Positions 55,001-62,797 are shown, counted from the stretch's first letter. The stretch is 64,000 nt of DNA from Lutjanus erythropterus (GCA_020091685.1 CM034606.1:11021695-11085694), one strand, 5' to 3'. A program made the numbers and translations. The notes: generated by a model from the letters alone, not told the origin.

Positions 55001-58000
55001 TAGGTTCTTACAGCACTTGAATTTCTTTTTATTTATTTTGATTTGGGTAAGGAAGCACTACCATACTGGTTAAGCTGACAGTAACAGAGCTCTGCTTAAT
55101 TTTAAATCTGGATTTACTCTTAGATTTCTCTTAGAGTTTTGCAAAACTCTGATAAGAACTCATTTTGGATTAAATTCTTTAACTTCTTTTAAGACATTTT
55201 GTTCCCTTCAACACTTTCTCCAAATGTCAGGTCCTGTCAAAGTGAAATTAAAGTAGGTCAGGCATTTACCCTGGACAGCTTGTTGGGTGAGTCTTTTCCT
55301 CCCTCTCTTTGCTTCAGAGGGTTCAGGATCTTGGTGGAGGGGATGTGCCATTTGGCCTCTGCGGAGCGAGAAGAAAAAGCTGAGTGCAGAGAAGTACCGG
55401 TCGTGAATAGACAGCACAAATCACGCTAAGTGCAGCTGATGAAAACCCTGGGTCACACGCCTTTTAAAAAACATTGCGTGAAAACATCAGACTCACCGGC
55501 AGACCTGGTCCTCTCCAGGGTGGGCTCCCTCTCCCTGTGGATCTCTCCGTCTCCCCCTTGCATGTCCCCTGCCCGCTCATGGAGGATAGGGGAGGGACAC
55601 CTGGAGGAAGAAAGAGGCTGTAAATCATTTTCTTCCTATAGAGTGAACTCTGCATTCTAGTCGGAGACAGGCTTGAATAGATTTACCACAGATGTACAGC
55701 AATTAGCTCAAGATCATTTAAGGTCGAATCACTTGAGCTTATAATAGAATAAAGAAGCTGCCAGCCAACGCTGACAAGAGACCTCCTTTCATTCGGCTCG
55801 GCATGCCAGGCACTCTTTTGCTCTTGACAAAAGGGAGAGAGCAGCAAATTTTTCAATGTGGGTCTTAATTAAACCTTAAAGAGCTAATAAAGGTTACAGC
55901 AGACGAACAGAGGCCACAGTGTCTCTAACTGGATATCAATCAGCAGGTCAACGCGTCTGTTGTTCTGCGCCGCGGCGGCTCCGACAGGGCACCGTGATCC
56001 CTGAGAGTTCAGTGCACTTTTGAGGCCTCTGACAGGAAGGCAGCGGCGTGGAGCTAAGCCTCTTGTCATGGTCCGTAACCACTTACAGACAGACACCGGT
56101 CTCTGATGGTTTCTGCTCATGTACAAGACTCAGACTGACAGATGTAATGCCTGTGCAGGCTGAAGCCATGATGCCCTGCAGACCATTATATATCAGAGAA
56201 TAATGAAGTGAACTATGGTCATTTCTAAATTTATTTTTTAAAACTTCATTTCTATTACTGTTCAGTTGACATACACTAGATGCTAAGGGTCAAAGCAAAC
56301 ATTGCAGGCCTTGCTATTTGCAAAGTTAGGAAAAATGTCTTTACCACAACAGATTTAGGTGATGCAGTAAAGACGATTTCAAGGCAAACAAATAGTAATG
56401 TCAGTATTTTTCATCTTGGAGCCCATGTTTTTGTGTCTGAGTGACTAATGGGAACAATAATTTTGGAAAATGGTCCAGTATGCAATGTACCTATTTATAT
56501 ATTTATTGCAGCCTCTGATGCACAGTTGCAGAAACACGCATATCTATATTGATATGTACAGTAAAGAGAAAAAAACACATGATCTGGAAAATTGTGATGA
56601 CAGAGTGAAATTGTGGCAGCAATGATCATGTTGACAGAAGCGACGAGGTGTCTGCCAACTTCCTCCAGAATCTCGGTCCCTTTGTGCTCATTTCTGCCAA
56701 AAACTTACTTTTCAAAAAGCTTTCTCCAAAATTACAGTGCAGTTTGCTAAAGTGGCACTTCAGTCGCAGTGGGATATAGTTAAGGACAAGAAAAGTATTC
56801 TTTATAATCACTTCCTATTATGCTTAAGTGCTCACCATTTTTAAATGTTCTGAACAGGAGAGGGAAGATGTGCTAAAAGTTACAACAACGCAAAATACTG
56901 TACTTGGCTTGGAATTTAATGGCTATAAAACTGAATGGTTTAATTTTCAAAGTGCCCATTTGTGTTTGAGGTAGCCTTTATATTCTCCTGAATCAAATCA
57001 TGAAACCAGAGCTTTGAGATGATTGAATGGAAACTACAATAATAAATGTTGAATGAAAGAAATCTTGTACAGGAAACTCATCATCCTTCATCATCTTCCT
57101 CTTCCCTCTTTTCAGCTCTGGATGTGGCATTAGATCAAGGCAGGCATAATTTTATTGTTTTGTTGGATCACTTCCTGCAAAAAAAAAAAAAAAGAGTGAC
57201 GGCTGGCCGAAAGCGCGCTGATGATTTGGTCATTTCATGTGGAAAAATTGCTGTCATTTTGCAAAATTGCAAGTTCTCTGAAATAGTACTGGGGCTGATT
57301 GTAGCTGCATTCATTACTGCGAAACCGCATATACCAGAAGGGACTACTTAGAGGCTATTTCCAAAGAAGTAACACCACTGTGGTCCTGTACCCGTCATAT
57401 CCAGGCTGCTGGGACCAGGTGCTGCTGCCACAGGGTCCTGGATCACTGGACGAGGACTGGTTGCTGGGGGAGCTGCGATAGTGCTGGTCTCCCTTGTTAC
57501 ATGAGGTGACCTGGGGGTTCTCCATATCCTGCATCGTCCTGCAGAAACACAGACGGGAAAAGTTACACAAGTGTAAAATACACTTCCATAGATGGTCATA
57601 ACTTGGGCTACATGAAATTATCATATACAGCAGGCAATTTGCAAAATGACCAAAATGCATCCGTCTTGTCAACCTGCCAACCCCCTTTACATACCCCTGT
57701 GGCAGATAGAATACAGGTACAGAGGGTTGTTAAGGTGAACTACTATTTCCTGTGTTAATGACTACATTACTGGGTGTCACTCCAGTGAATAGTCATTTGT
57801 GTGTAAGCACCGTGGATAATCTCTAAGAAAATGTGAGTAACTGTCAGTAAGGACAAGGTGTCTTGTTCTCTGAAGACAAACAGAAACAGAGATTAGTTAT
57901 GGTAATAAGTCACAGTGAGTAATCCAGATGGTGAAGTCCCGTGTTTATACAGAAGAAAGACAAGTGGCTTCTGAATGTAAGGAGACGCTTGAGATTTCTG

Positions 58001-61000
58001 CTTTGAAACAACAGCTCTTGAACTGTTTTCACACATGAAGTTTACTTACTTGCAAACTCTGACCGTTATCTTGGCTCAGACTGTCCAGAGTGTATTTCAC
58101 TGTCTTCCGATGAACCCTGACCTAACCCCTGACTAAATATCTTGAGACAAGAGGTTTCTTTGCTTACTTTCGCCTGAAAAACTTGCGGACTACGGTCTGG
58201 GATGAAAAATAAACACTGGACTCGAGTTATGTCTGCTGCCTGGAGGCCTTCCTTTTAACCAACACAGCACACAAAGTAGGTTAGATGACCGGACGGAAAT
58301 AAGACTGCAACAACACAGGCAGGATGGATTTCACATTAAGGCTCAAGCCAGGTTTAGCTGTGCACTCCGTTCTCCTTTCATCTGTCATTTTTCCTCATTT
58401 GTTTATATAATGAGTTTAATTAAGATCCCGTCCCAGGCGTTCTTTCTCCCTTCTTTTTTAAACATTTAAATCCAATAAAAAAACAACACATTGCAAGCAC
58501 AAAGGAACATCCAAAAATCAGAAATATACAGGTACATTTCATAAAAAGTCCAGCAGAATATAGAGTATAAACATCCATTTAGAAGGCAACAAATTCGTAG
58601 CATCAGCCATAACTGCTCTGTCGTCAGGTTTCCTTTGTCTAGACCTCCATGGGAAACTGACTAAACTGTCAGTAAGTCTGTCGCAGCACACATCATCGAA
58701 CGCTTTGGCCGGATCGCTACATTTCCTCCCCGGCTGAAGTGTTAGCCTCCTCAGTCGGGTCCGGGCACTTTCATGTGAAACAGCAGCAGCTGCTTTTTGT
58801 TCTCCTTCTCTTCCTCTCTGGACATAATGCAAAGGTCTGGGGGGGATATTGAACATAATTTTTTTTCTGTCTGCGCTGCAATAACATTCGAGGCTACAGA
58901 GATTAGCGGCCGTCTCAGTTGGCCGAAGAGTAGGTGTCATATTTTATGGTGCCGAGCCTGGATTCAGCTTTGTGTGGCGGGGATGATGCTTCATCTAAGA
59001 TATCAAGATTCATGTGTGTCCTAAAGACCAAAACTCTTTCTGTTGGATGCCCCCCCAACAGCCCTATCAGATGAATTCACTGACACCACCTGTCACGTTC
59101 CAAATATGCTCATGTCAGAATTTACACTGCATGTTATAAAACACTGTTAACTATAAAGAAGTGTACATTGTTTTAATTCAATTTCGATTTCATTAGCTTT
59201 ATTGGCACAACTGCGTATAATATAATGTTGCCAAACAACACAACACAAAAGGTGAAAAGCCATGGAGAACACGAGGGGCTATGGAACAGCAAGAACTGTT
59301 GAAAGTTCATCATGTTTTGATGGACCTACAACAAATGAGTTATTCTTGAATAAGCAACATTAATTATTGGTCTTGTGGGACAGGGGGTCTACAGAGTTCA
59401 TGTCAGGCTGCAACATATTTAGCTACTGGTCTACAGCAGTCCTCCTTCTCTCCCACTAAAGCCAGAAGTCTTTCAGAGTCACTTGGGCAGAAGAAATCAG
59501 GGAATATTAATATTGTTTTTTGTAAAATATTGCTCTCTAATATCTTTGTATTGTTTACACCGAGTTTTGATAACGTAAGCCACGTGAACTGTTGATGTTT
59601 GCATTCGTACTCCACCATTCATCAATTACTTTAAGCTATCTATTTCAACTGTCTCCCCATTAGTTTTAAGAGTTTATCCATAATTCAGCATGATATTTTA
59701 ACCATTTACTTTAAGCTTACTGTCTCGACTGCTTAATTCTTCAATCTACCGGTCTACTTCAACTGTTTCTCCATTACTTTTAGCTCACTATTTTTACAGT
59801 TTATCCATGATTCAGCCATGTATTTTAACCATTTACTTTTGGCTAATGTTTCAACTGTTTATTCTTTCATCAAGCTATTTATTTAAAATGTTTATCCATT
59901 ATTTTTCACCATCTATTCAACTTACTGTCTCTACTGAACTACTTTTGCTAACATTAACAGTTAAGACTTCTCTGCTTGCTTGCTAAATAGTTCTCACACA
60001 CTCTCGGTTGCAACACATACACATTTAAGTGTTACGGCTGACTTGGAATGTGTATTTATTTATTTTTTTCTACCCCTGGGTGAGAATCGCTGCTATAGCC
60101 TAGACTATAAACATGTCCAATTTCTTTTCTGCATATCCACACAATATGAAAAAAAAGAAAAGAAAAAAGCAGCTTCTTCTTTTCTCGAATATGTGACTGT
60201 ATAATATTCCCCTCCTGTCTCCCTCCCTCTGTTCCTCTTCAGCATATGACTCCTTCATCCCCCTCCTCTACTCCCACTCCCTCTGGGGTGCTACATATCG
60301 TGGTCCGGGGAAGAGCACTCTCTTTGTTTCTGCAGTAATTGGATGAGATGAGCTGAGCTGTGTCAGTGTCCCCATCACCTCCTCCTCGGCAGGGTGCAGG
60401 AAGAGGGAGGGAGCGGGGAGTAGGAGGGATACGGAGAGAGAAAGAAAGGAGCGAGGGAGAATGGAGTGCTCCCACTGCCAGGGACTCTGATTAGGCAGAG
60501 AAGGCGGCCATTATCCCAGTATAGTCAGAACAGGCAACACCAGGGGGGGTCGGTGTGACACACTGGAAAGGTTATCATGACTGTAGGGGTTTCATTAGAA
60601 TGAACAAATCACTGCTTTACATGGCTCAATGGAGATGTCCAAAAGAGACACAGTCTAGGACAGGAACAAAGTCTGAGTGCGGCCTTATCATCCAAAGGGA
60701 GATGAAAGCGAAGCCGTGAATTCATTGGACTAAAATGCTCCATTTATATGTATGCAAATAACTGAACACAATAACAGCCCCTCAAAGTGTTACAGTGGCT
60801 CTTTTCTAAATGAGAAAGGCTGCGAGTTCAAAGATTCCATCTCAAAGGATCGGATCTTTTGAGCGTCGTGATGTTTGATCGCGAGCTTTGCACTGTCTGG
60901 CTTTCTGAAAAACCTTGACTAGGAAGCTTGACTTCCAAAAATGTCTTAAGAGCATCGTTTTGTTCCATTTTTGCACCATTATAAATACTGCTGCCGTCAC

Positions 61001-62183
61001 TTCATCTTGAGATGTTATTTTAGGATTTTCATTCTCACAAAGGACAAAAGGTGAACGTTTTTGGTTGTTATCTGTGTAATGCTTAATTCTAGTCTTGTTG
61101 TATACACCAGAGGTTTCAAAGAAGGAGGCGCAGCTCCCAGGTGGAGCTCCAGACAGTTTCAGGGGAGGCTCAGTGAACAGAAGTAGAAATTATTATATTA
61201 TTTAATACATTAGTTACCTAAAGGAGATCAGTAGAATAGCCTAAATGTGTGTGTTTTGGTTACAGAGATAGTTCAGAGCTACATATTTAGGGAGTTTTAT
61301 TGTTTTTCTTATTGTTTTTCTTAAAAAACAGCAGTAAAACAGCAATATTAGGCTTTATTGGCTCAAATGTTGAGCATCTAGGCTTGTGGATGCCTTTTTC
61401 CATGCTTCCTCTGAGGGGAGGCCCATAGACTCAGACTTTAAAACCCCTAGTTCATATTATATATGGTTAAAACTTCCTGCTGAATAAGACGTGACTGATG
61501 AAAGATGACATTAGCTTGGTCAAAACCTTTTTTCATAAAAGTGCAAAACATCTTTCATAATATAAATGCATAGTTTTTTACACAGCACTACAGATGTATA
61601 CTGGCTGTGCAATATCACTTCACTTCAGACTGAGCAATATCAATATTTTACTCAGGTATGTTATCTTTTCAACTGTGCAATATCAGTATTTCATATGTGC
61701 AATGGTGAAAACGTCTTTCTGTTTTGCAATCTACGGCAAATCTGCTGCTGCAACACTGTACATTTCCCCGTCGTCGGATTAATAAAGGCCTATCTTATCT
61801 TATCTTAGTTTTGTTGTAGTGAGCGAAAATGAAAATTTTTGGTTGTTCTTTAATTCATATGCACAACTCTGGCCAGAAGCAAACGAGAGAAGAAGGACAA
61901 TGTGTGGAGAGAGGAAAAAACAGTTTACCTGGATCCATCTGGCAGCTTCCGATCAAAGGATGTGCTTCGCGGGATAGCCGCCTGGTGCTGCTGGAGGATC
62001 TGTTGGCACTGCAGGCGGTCAGGGCCCTGCGTGGGCGAGCCTCGGGATAGAGGTGCTCCAGCAGCTGTGGGCACCCGGTGCCAGGTGGTGTTTCTCCTGA
62101 AGGGTGTCTTGTACTCGCAGGGTGTACCCTCGCTGTCAACCTTGTACTCCACCATGGGTATACGGTAGAGCTCGGAGCAGCCC
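29777..62183 (-). CDS. sipa1l2: sipa1l2, 3' part of gene (12 exons, partial CDS)
   Basis: Joined CDS, in order of transcription: 62183-61929, 57538-57392, 55600-55497, 55358-55270, 51979-51606, 48691-48428, 42921-42783, 37175-36956, 34251-34120, 31063-30946, 30412-30334, 29923-29777. All junctions are GT-AG and the phases agree (2,2,1,0,2,2,0,1,1,2,0), giving 688 residues and a TGA stop. Known of the family: SIPA1L2 is a GTPase-activating protein for Rap1 and Rap2, found at synapses, with RapGAP, PDZ and C-terminal leucine-zipper regions. Only the part after the PDZ is here. The paralogue call rests on blocks I recall as typical of SIPA1L2, such as [49 protein letters not shown] and [13 protein letters not shown]1L1 differs strongly here and ends in a different C-terminus. 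Whether this is one of two teleost duplicates cannot be told from the window. Confidence 0.93.
29924..30333 (-). other. sipa1l2 intron 11 of window
   Basis: 410 nt, with no repeat or feature I can name. Donor GTAAGC; acceptor TTTTTGTGCGTTCAG. Confidence 0.85.
30334..30412 (-). CDS. sipa1l2: sipa1l2 exon 11 of window: start of the C-terminal coiled coil
   Basis: 79 nt, entering in phase 2 and leaving in phase 0. Donor AGAAAG|GTAAGC. It encodes [20 protein letters not shown] followed by QHDLRK, the beginning of the leucine-zipper-like helix; human has [20 protein letters not shown]. In SPAR-family proteins this C-terminal region binds Fezzin scaffolds such as ProSAPiP1. The acceptor is CCCAACAGCAG, a NAGNAG tandem. 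Using the second AG would remove one serine codon and start the exon at 30409. Confidence 0.96.
30413..30945 (-). other. sipa1l2 intron 10 of window
   Basis: 533 nt. It contains a fragment related to the intron 9 repeats (30585-30720, sharing GTCAGTTAGTTGAAAT). Nothing else is visible. Confidence 0.75.
30946..31063 (-). CDS. sipa1l2: sipa1l2 exon 10 of window: DQRVASFC block
   Basis: 118 nt, entering in phase 1 and leaving in phase 2. Acceptor GTTCTGTCTCCAG|ACCA; donor GCAGA|GTAGGC, a rather weak donor. It encodes [20 protein letters not shown], then [18 protein letters not shown]. The first 12 residues match human SIPA1L2 ([13 protein letters not shown]); the rest is a fish-specific Arg/Glu/Ala-rich stretch that could extend the C-terminal helix. 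Ignoring the donor gives an in-frame TAG two bases later, which fixes the donor position. Confidence 0.93.
32976..33540. repeat. Two diverged tandem-like copies of a dispersed repeat
   Basis: Both copies share CACCATGGACAG, GATAACGGGCTGCA or GATAACAGGCTGCA, and AAATCACTTGTTC, about 350 bp apart. A related GGATAACGGGCTTAA occurs in the element at 62798-63532. Confidence 0.7.
34016..34051. repeat. (CA)n microsatellite
   Basis: About 16 CA units, 70 bp past the donor of exon 9. Confidence 0.93.
34120..34251 (-). CDS. sipa1l2: sipa1l2 exon 9 of window: EFWFSDGSL block
   Basis: 132 nt, phase 1 at both ends and so skippable in frame. Acceptor CTGTCTCTGCAG|ATGA; donor TTTGAAG|GTAACC. It encodes [20 protein letters not shown], then [20 protein letters not shown] and AFE. 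This is nearly identical to the human block [20 protein letters not shown] and onward. In the human protein as I recall it, AFE is followed by GLDSDEELGLLCHHTSYL before DQRVASFC; here the exon joins straight to DQRVASFC. Confidence 0.97.
34252..36955 (-). other. sipa1l2 intron 8 of window
   Basis: About 2.7 kb. It holds a TIR element (36388-36814), a TCCC-rich tract at 35480-35510, and a stretch with splice-like ends at 35270-35301 that I do not accept as an exon. The rest is unremarkable. Confidence 0.6.
36388..36814. mobile_element. TIR element TTGCACCAA, about 430 bp
   Basis: It begins ATTGCACCAAACTTTAA and ends TGTGTTGGTGCAAT, inverted termini. Inside are repeated TTTAGCTAGC motifs and inverted stretches around AAACCTCAG and CTAGTTTTGC. 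A related sequence is at 54557-55190. Confidence 0.75.
36956..37175 (-). CDS. sipa1l2: sipa1l2 exon 8 of window: [14 protein letters not shown] and [13 protein letters not shown] blocks
   Basis: 220 nt, entering in phase 0 and leaving in phase 1. Acceptor CTCCCTCCCGCAG|GTGT; donor AAGGA|GTAAGTA. It encodes [20 protein letters not shown], then [20 protein letters not shown] and [17 protein letters not shown], ending GASNLR. These are among the best-conserved blocks of the SPAR C-terminal region, and they separate SIPA1L2 from SIPA1L1, which reads RRALHRTLSDESI and NDVLFSSTYPS here. [12 protein letters not shown] contains basophilic kinase-type sites. The frame is also open upstream of the acceptor, but the acceptor is strong and the phase fits exon 7. 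Confidence 0.97.
37561..38184 (+). mobile_element. LINE 3' end (L2/Rex-like), inactive
   Basis: On the plus strand, with frameshifts, it reads as the end of a non-LTR ORF2: blocks resembling LQLIQNAA then [16 protein letters not shown], and [10 protein letters not shown] before a stop. It ends with GTGCTTAAAAAACATTTAAA and an A-rich tail CAAATTGAATTG, typical of fish L2-type 3' ends. Confidence 0.75.
40848..41973. mobile_element. TACTT-rich hAT-like non-autonomous element, about 1.1 kb
   Basis: The left part has AAGTAACGGAGTACAAATAC and CACTTGAGTATTTATTTTTC; the right part has TTCTACTTTTACC and CTACTTGAGTAAAGACTG. This is the pattern of an abundant teleost element. GATCAGTGC occurs at both edges (40839-40847 and 41974-41982), a possible 8-9 bp target-site duplication, which would fit hAT. 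Confidence 0.6.
42592..42742. mobile_element. Small TIR MITE, about 150 bp
   Basis: Termini TACAAACCCCAATTCCA and, inverted, TACAAACCCCAAATTCCA. A TA at each edge could be the target duplication of a Tc1/mariner-type element. The interior has GTGTAAGACATAAATAAAAA and CAATGATGTACAAATCC, which I recognise as a common teleost family, here with its middle deleted. Confidence 0.85.
42783..42921 (-). CDS. sipa1l2: sipa1l2 exon 7 of window: LSKEEYLK block
   Basis: 139 nt, entering in phase 2 and leaving in phase 0. Acceptor ATCGTCTACAG|GCAG; donor CGTAAG|GTGAGA. It encodes [20 protein letters not shown] and then [20 protein letters not shown]. Human SIPA1L2 has LSKEDFLKLMLPDSPLVEEG at this place, so the second half is clearly homologous. 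The first half is alanine- and glutamine-rich, could form a short helix, and is not recognisable against human. A 150-bp MITE starts about 40 bp past the donor. Confidence 0.92.
45034..45087 (-). CDS. candidate 54-nt cassette microexon in sipa1l2 intron 6
   Basis: Seen: a strong pyrimidine tract (rich in TTCTCTCTTGCTTC) ending CTTGTTCCAG, then 54 nt, then donor TCAAG|GTACAC. Both ends are phase 2, matching the flanking exons, and the frame between is open. Inclusion would insert about 18 residues, [17 protein letters not shown] plus an arginine made at the junction. The other two frames contain stops. I do not recall a matching segment in mammalian SIPA1L2. It could be a real alternative exon or a chance pairing of splice-like sites; nothing else supports it. 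Confidence 0.35.
45652..46363. mobile_element. GGTTCT/AGAACC palindrome element, copy 4
   Basis: Left end ACACTCTCAGAAATAAGGGT; right end ATTTTCGAAGAGTGT, its inverted partner. The interior repeats modules such as GGGTTCTAGATAAAAGAATA and GGTTCTCTGTAGAACC about every 60 bp. It is the most complete copy, together with copy 2. Confidence 0.82.
46837..48330. mobile_element. Long-TIR element, about 1.5 kb
   Basis: The left arm starts TTAAAGGGATAGTTTGGA and contains CCTCCAGTTTGAAGAAG and GAAGCTAAGCCATG. The right arm is its reverse complement, with CTTCTTCAAACTGGAGG, CATTGCTTAGCTTTC and the end CAAACTATCCCTTTAA. Arms are about 170 bp. No transposase frame. It ends about 98 bp from the donor of exon 6. 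Confidence 0.85.
48428..48691 (-). CDS. sipa1l2: sipa1l2 exon 6 of window: low-complexity exon with GP and Asp repeats
   Basis: 264 nt, phase 2 at both ends and so skippable in frame. Acceptor TGTGTGGTCAG|TGGC; donor TGTGG|GTGAGT. The first codon is completed to serine, giving [12 protein letters not shown], which matches human SIPA1L2 across the junction. Then come [10 protein letters not shown], an alternating [12 protein letters not shown] tract from a repeated CTGGCC-type hexamer, [16 protein letters not shown] with six aspartates from a CAT/ATG triplet run, and NISEC. Human has DSSKVYIVSHSS and EVTECPG at the matching places but no Asp run, as I recall. Both repeats are likely length-variable between individuals. 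Confidence 0.92.
48692..51605 (-). other. sipa1l2 intron 5 of window
   Basis: About 2.9 kb. It holds fragments of the AAAGGAGCAATATG / ATATATCACAGATTTCTCC dispersed repeat (49799-49900 and 50225-50310), a short CACACGTG-rich stretch at 51360-51390, and a GC-rich island at 50990-51115 with an open frame on the plus strand. Confidence 0.6.
51606..51979 (-). CDS. sipa1l2: sipa1l2 exon 5 of window: conserved serine-rich core and DSGID block
   Basis: 374 nt, the largest exon here, entering in phase 0 and leaving in phase 2. Acceptor CTCTCTTTCAACCAG|ACGG; donor CTCAAG|GTACAG. It encodes [20 protein letters not shown], then [20 protein letters not shown] and [12 protein letters not shown], a variable middle, and [10 protein letters not shown]. 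The two ends are nearly identical to human SIPA1L2 from memory; the middle ([20 protein letters not shown]) is fish-like and diverged. ASTDSGID resembles a phosphodegron of the DSGxxS type; SPAR proteins are reported to be degraded after Plk2 phosphorylation, but use of this site is inference. Confidence 0.96.
51980..55269 (-). other. sipa1l2 intron 4 of window
   Basis: About 3.3 kb. It contains a copy of the GGAGAAATCTGTAATAT dispersed repeat family (parts at 52440-52620 and 53880-53935), the left end of an element starting AAAGGGATAGTTCACCC (52707 onward), and a diverged copy of a TTGCACCAAA element (54557-55190). Confidence 0.6.
54557..55190. mobile_element. Diverged copy of the TTGCACCAA element
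   Basis: It starts TTGCACCAAAGTTTAAAACT and carries CTAGCTAGCAAACAATATAA and GCAAAACTCTGATAAGAACT in the same order as 36388-36814. The right terminus is lost. Confidence 0.65.
55270..55358 (-). CDS. sipa1l2: sipa1l2 exon 4 of window: KDSPNKLS block
   Basis: 89 nt, entering in phase 1 and leaving in phase 0. Acceptor CTCGCTCCGCAG|AGGCC; donor CCAGG|GTAAAT. It encodes [20 protein letters not shown] followed by KDSPNKLSR. Human SIPA1L2 has a longer version here (ETKWHGPPSK, then KDSPNKLSH), so the fish exon is several residues shorter in the middle. A donor one base earlier, at AG|GGTAAA, is not usable because it lacks GT at the junction and would break the phase. Confidence 0.9.
55359..55496 (-). 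other. sipa1l2 intron 3 of window (138 nt)
   Basis: A short intron between two well-supported exons, with donor GTGAGT and acceptor CTCCGCAG. Compact introns like this are typical of teleost genes even beside very long ones. Confidence 0.88.
55497..55600 (-). CDS. sipa1l2: sipa1l2 exon 3 of window: charged linker
   Basis: 104 nt, entering in phase 2 and leaving in phase 1. Acceptor TTTCTTCCTCCAG|GTGT; donor GCCG|GTGAGT, close to consensus. It encodes [20 protein letters not shown], then a highly charged [14 protein letters not shown]. It aligns loosely with the human stretch from CQSPLLLEHQ to REREDTMEASRHPE. Conservation is low apart from the ends, as expected of a disordered linker, so the call depends on exact splice phase and on position between exons 2 and 4. 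Confidence 0.88.
55601..57391 (-). other. sipa1l2 intron 2 of window
   Basis: About 1.8 kb. I see no exon and no repeat I can name. A plus-strand open frame at 57046-57351 overlaps exon 2 and contains a 14-A run; it looks like chance. Confidence 0.6.
57392..57538 (-). CDS. sipa1l2: sipa1l2 exon 2 of window: serine-rich linker
   Basis: 147 nt, phase 2 at both ends, so it could be skipped without a frameshift. Acceptor TTTCTGCAG|GACG; donor GACGG|GTACAG. The second half, [20 protein letters not shown] followed by GYDG, matches human SIPA1L2 closely. The first 21 residues ([20 protein letters not shown] plus R) have no counterpart in the human sequence I remember, where DGTR runs straight into SSPSNQ. 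The reading frame stays open past the donor to a TAG, so read-through would add only a few residues. The donor is chosen because GG joins the G of exon 3 to give GYDGCPSP, matching GYDGCQSP in human. Confidence 0.92.
59620..59960. repeat. Degenerate minisatellite-like tandem repeat
   Basis: Phrases of the type TTACTTTAAGCT..TTTCAACTGTTT and CCATTACTTTTAGCT recur about every 40-60 bp, with a longer period of about 130 bp joining AGTTTATCCATAATTCAGC and AGTTTATCCATGATTCAGC. Confidence 0.7.
61566..61808 (+). mobile_element. Retroelement 3' tail ending in (TATCT)n
   Basis: It ends ACTGTACATTTCCCC, then GGATTAATAAAGGCCTATC and repeated TTATC units. This 3' end is common to fish non-LTR elements. 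Upstream, GTGCAATATCA recurs several times at about 40-bp spacing. Confidence 0.65.
61929..62183 (-). CDS. sipa1l2: sipa1l2 exon 1 of window: segment just after the PDZ domain
   Basis: 255 nt; enters in phase 2 and leaves in phase 2. The acceptor is a long pyrimidine run ending CTCTCAG; the donor is CCAG|GTAAAC. It encodes [15 protein letters not shown], then [22 protein letters not shown], a proline/serine linker, a glutamine-rich stretch, and [15 protein letters not shown]. In human SIPA1L2 this block directly follows the PDZ domain and the sequence GSPRR, whose last arginine would be completed here by the first base of the exon. The RSTSFD stretch looks like a basophilic kinase or 14-3-3 type site, which is inference. 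The exon carrying the PDZ is beyond the right edge of the window. Confidence 0.95.
61930..62183 (-). other. Splice-signal set of the sipa1l2 model
   Basis: All eleven internal introns inferred here obey GT-AG. Close-to-consensus donors are at exon 3 (GTGAGT), exon 6 (GTGAGT) and exon 8 (GTAAGT). Weak ones are at exon 2 and exon 5 (both GTACAG) and exon 10 (GTAGGC). Exons 2, 6 and 9 are phase-symmetric, so they are the ones whose skipping would keep the frame. Confidence 0.6.
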
Positions 62184-62587
62184 CTGAGAGGGAGGGAGGA
62201 GGATGGGGAAGGAAACAAAGAAGAAGGTTAACGGTCAGCCATGATGCCAGGACGAAAAGGTTACAGTAACATCACAGCAGCACTGCAGGTGGCAATTCCT
62301 AGCAATAGCGCCTAAAATGTAAGCCTATCTCTTCAAACAGTATCAATTCATTTTTTTTCTGACCATTTAGCTTCTTAGCTGCCAACTTTGTCAGTGTCAT
62401 GTTGGCTGCTGCTGAGCACTGTCAGGTTCATCGGCGCCTTTTCACTGAAAAAAGCTGCATGTTGCTTTTGGAGCCGAGGTTGATGAGAGTGCTGAGAGTG
62501 ACCCTAGCCAATGAGCTAAAAGGTGCAGGGGAGGAGCACAGCAGAGTTGTGTGACAATTTTCTGCAGATTCGTTGCTATGAGTCATG

Positions 62588-62790
62588 ACAAGTCAGCTGT
62601 ATTTATATAGCGCATTTCATACAGCTGGCATAAATTCAATGTGCTTCATAATAAAAGCAAAGATACTTTGAAACATCTATAATAGCATATAAGAAAGTTT
62701 TAGATATGTGAAATATAAAGACAAGATGGTATCATTATTAAAATGGCAGTAATAATACTGATAATAATACTGAGAAACAAAAAACAAAAA
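62588..62790. repeat. Teleost interspersed repeat (TTTATATAGCGCATTTCATA type)
   Basis: CTGTATTTATATAGCGCATT then TCATACAGC and AATGTGCTTCATAATAAAAG are the start of a very common fish repeat that continues as an AT-rich stretch. Confidence 0.65.
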
Positions 62791-62797
62791 CACACAA

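Larger units (their letters stand above)
57539..61928 (-). other. sipa1l2 intron 1 of window
   Basis: About 4.4 kb. From the right it contains the 3' tail of a retroelement (61566-61808), a degenerate tandem repeat (59620-59960), and an unexplained open frame on the minus strand at 58539-58940. The pyrimidine-rich stretch 60205-60300 and purine-rich 60400-60460 are low-complexity. Confidence 0.7.

Noticed and set aside
57046-57351. 101-codon plus-strand frame in intron 2 and near exon 2.
   Set aside because: It contains a poly-A-coded lysine run, has no recognisable family, and stops just before the opposite-strand exon.
61855-62168. Three open frames on both strands overlapping exon 1 of the window.
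   Set aside because: They are shadows of the real exon, which has clear family identity and splice sites.
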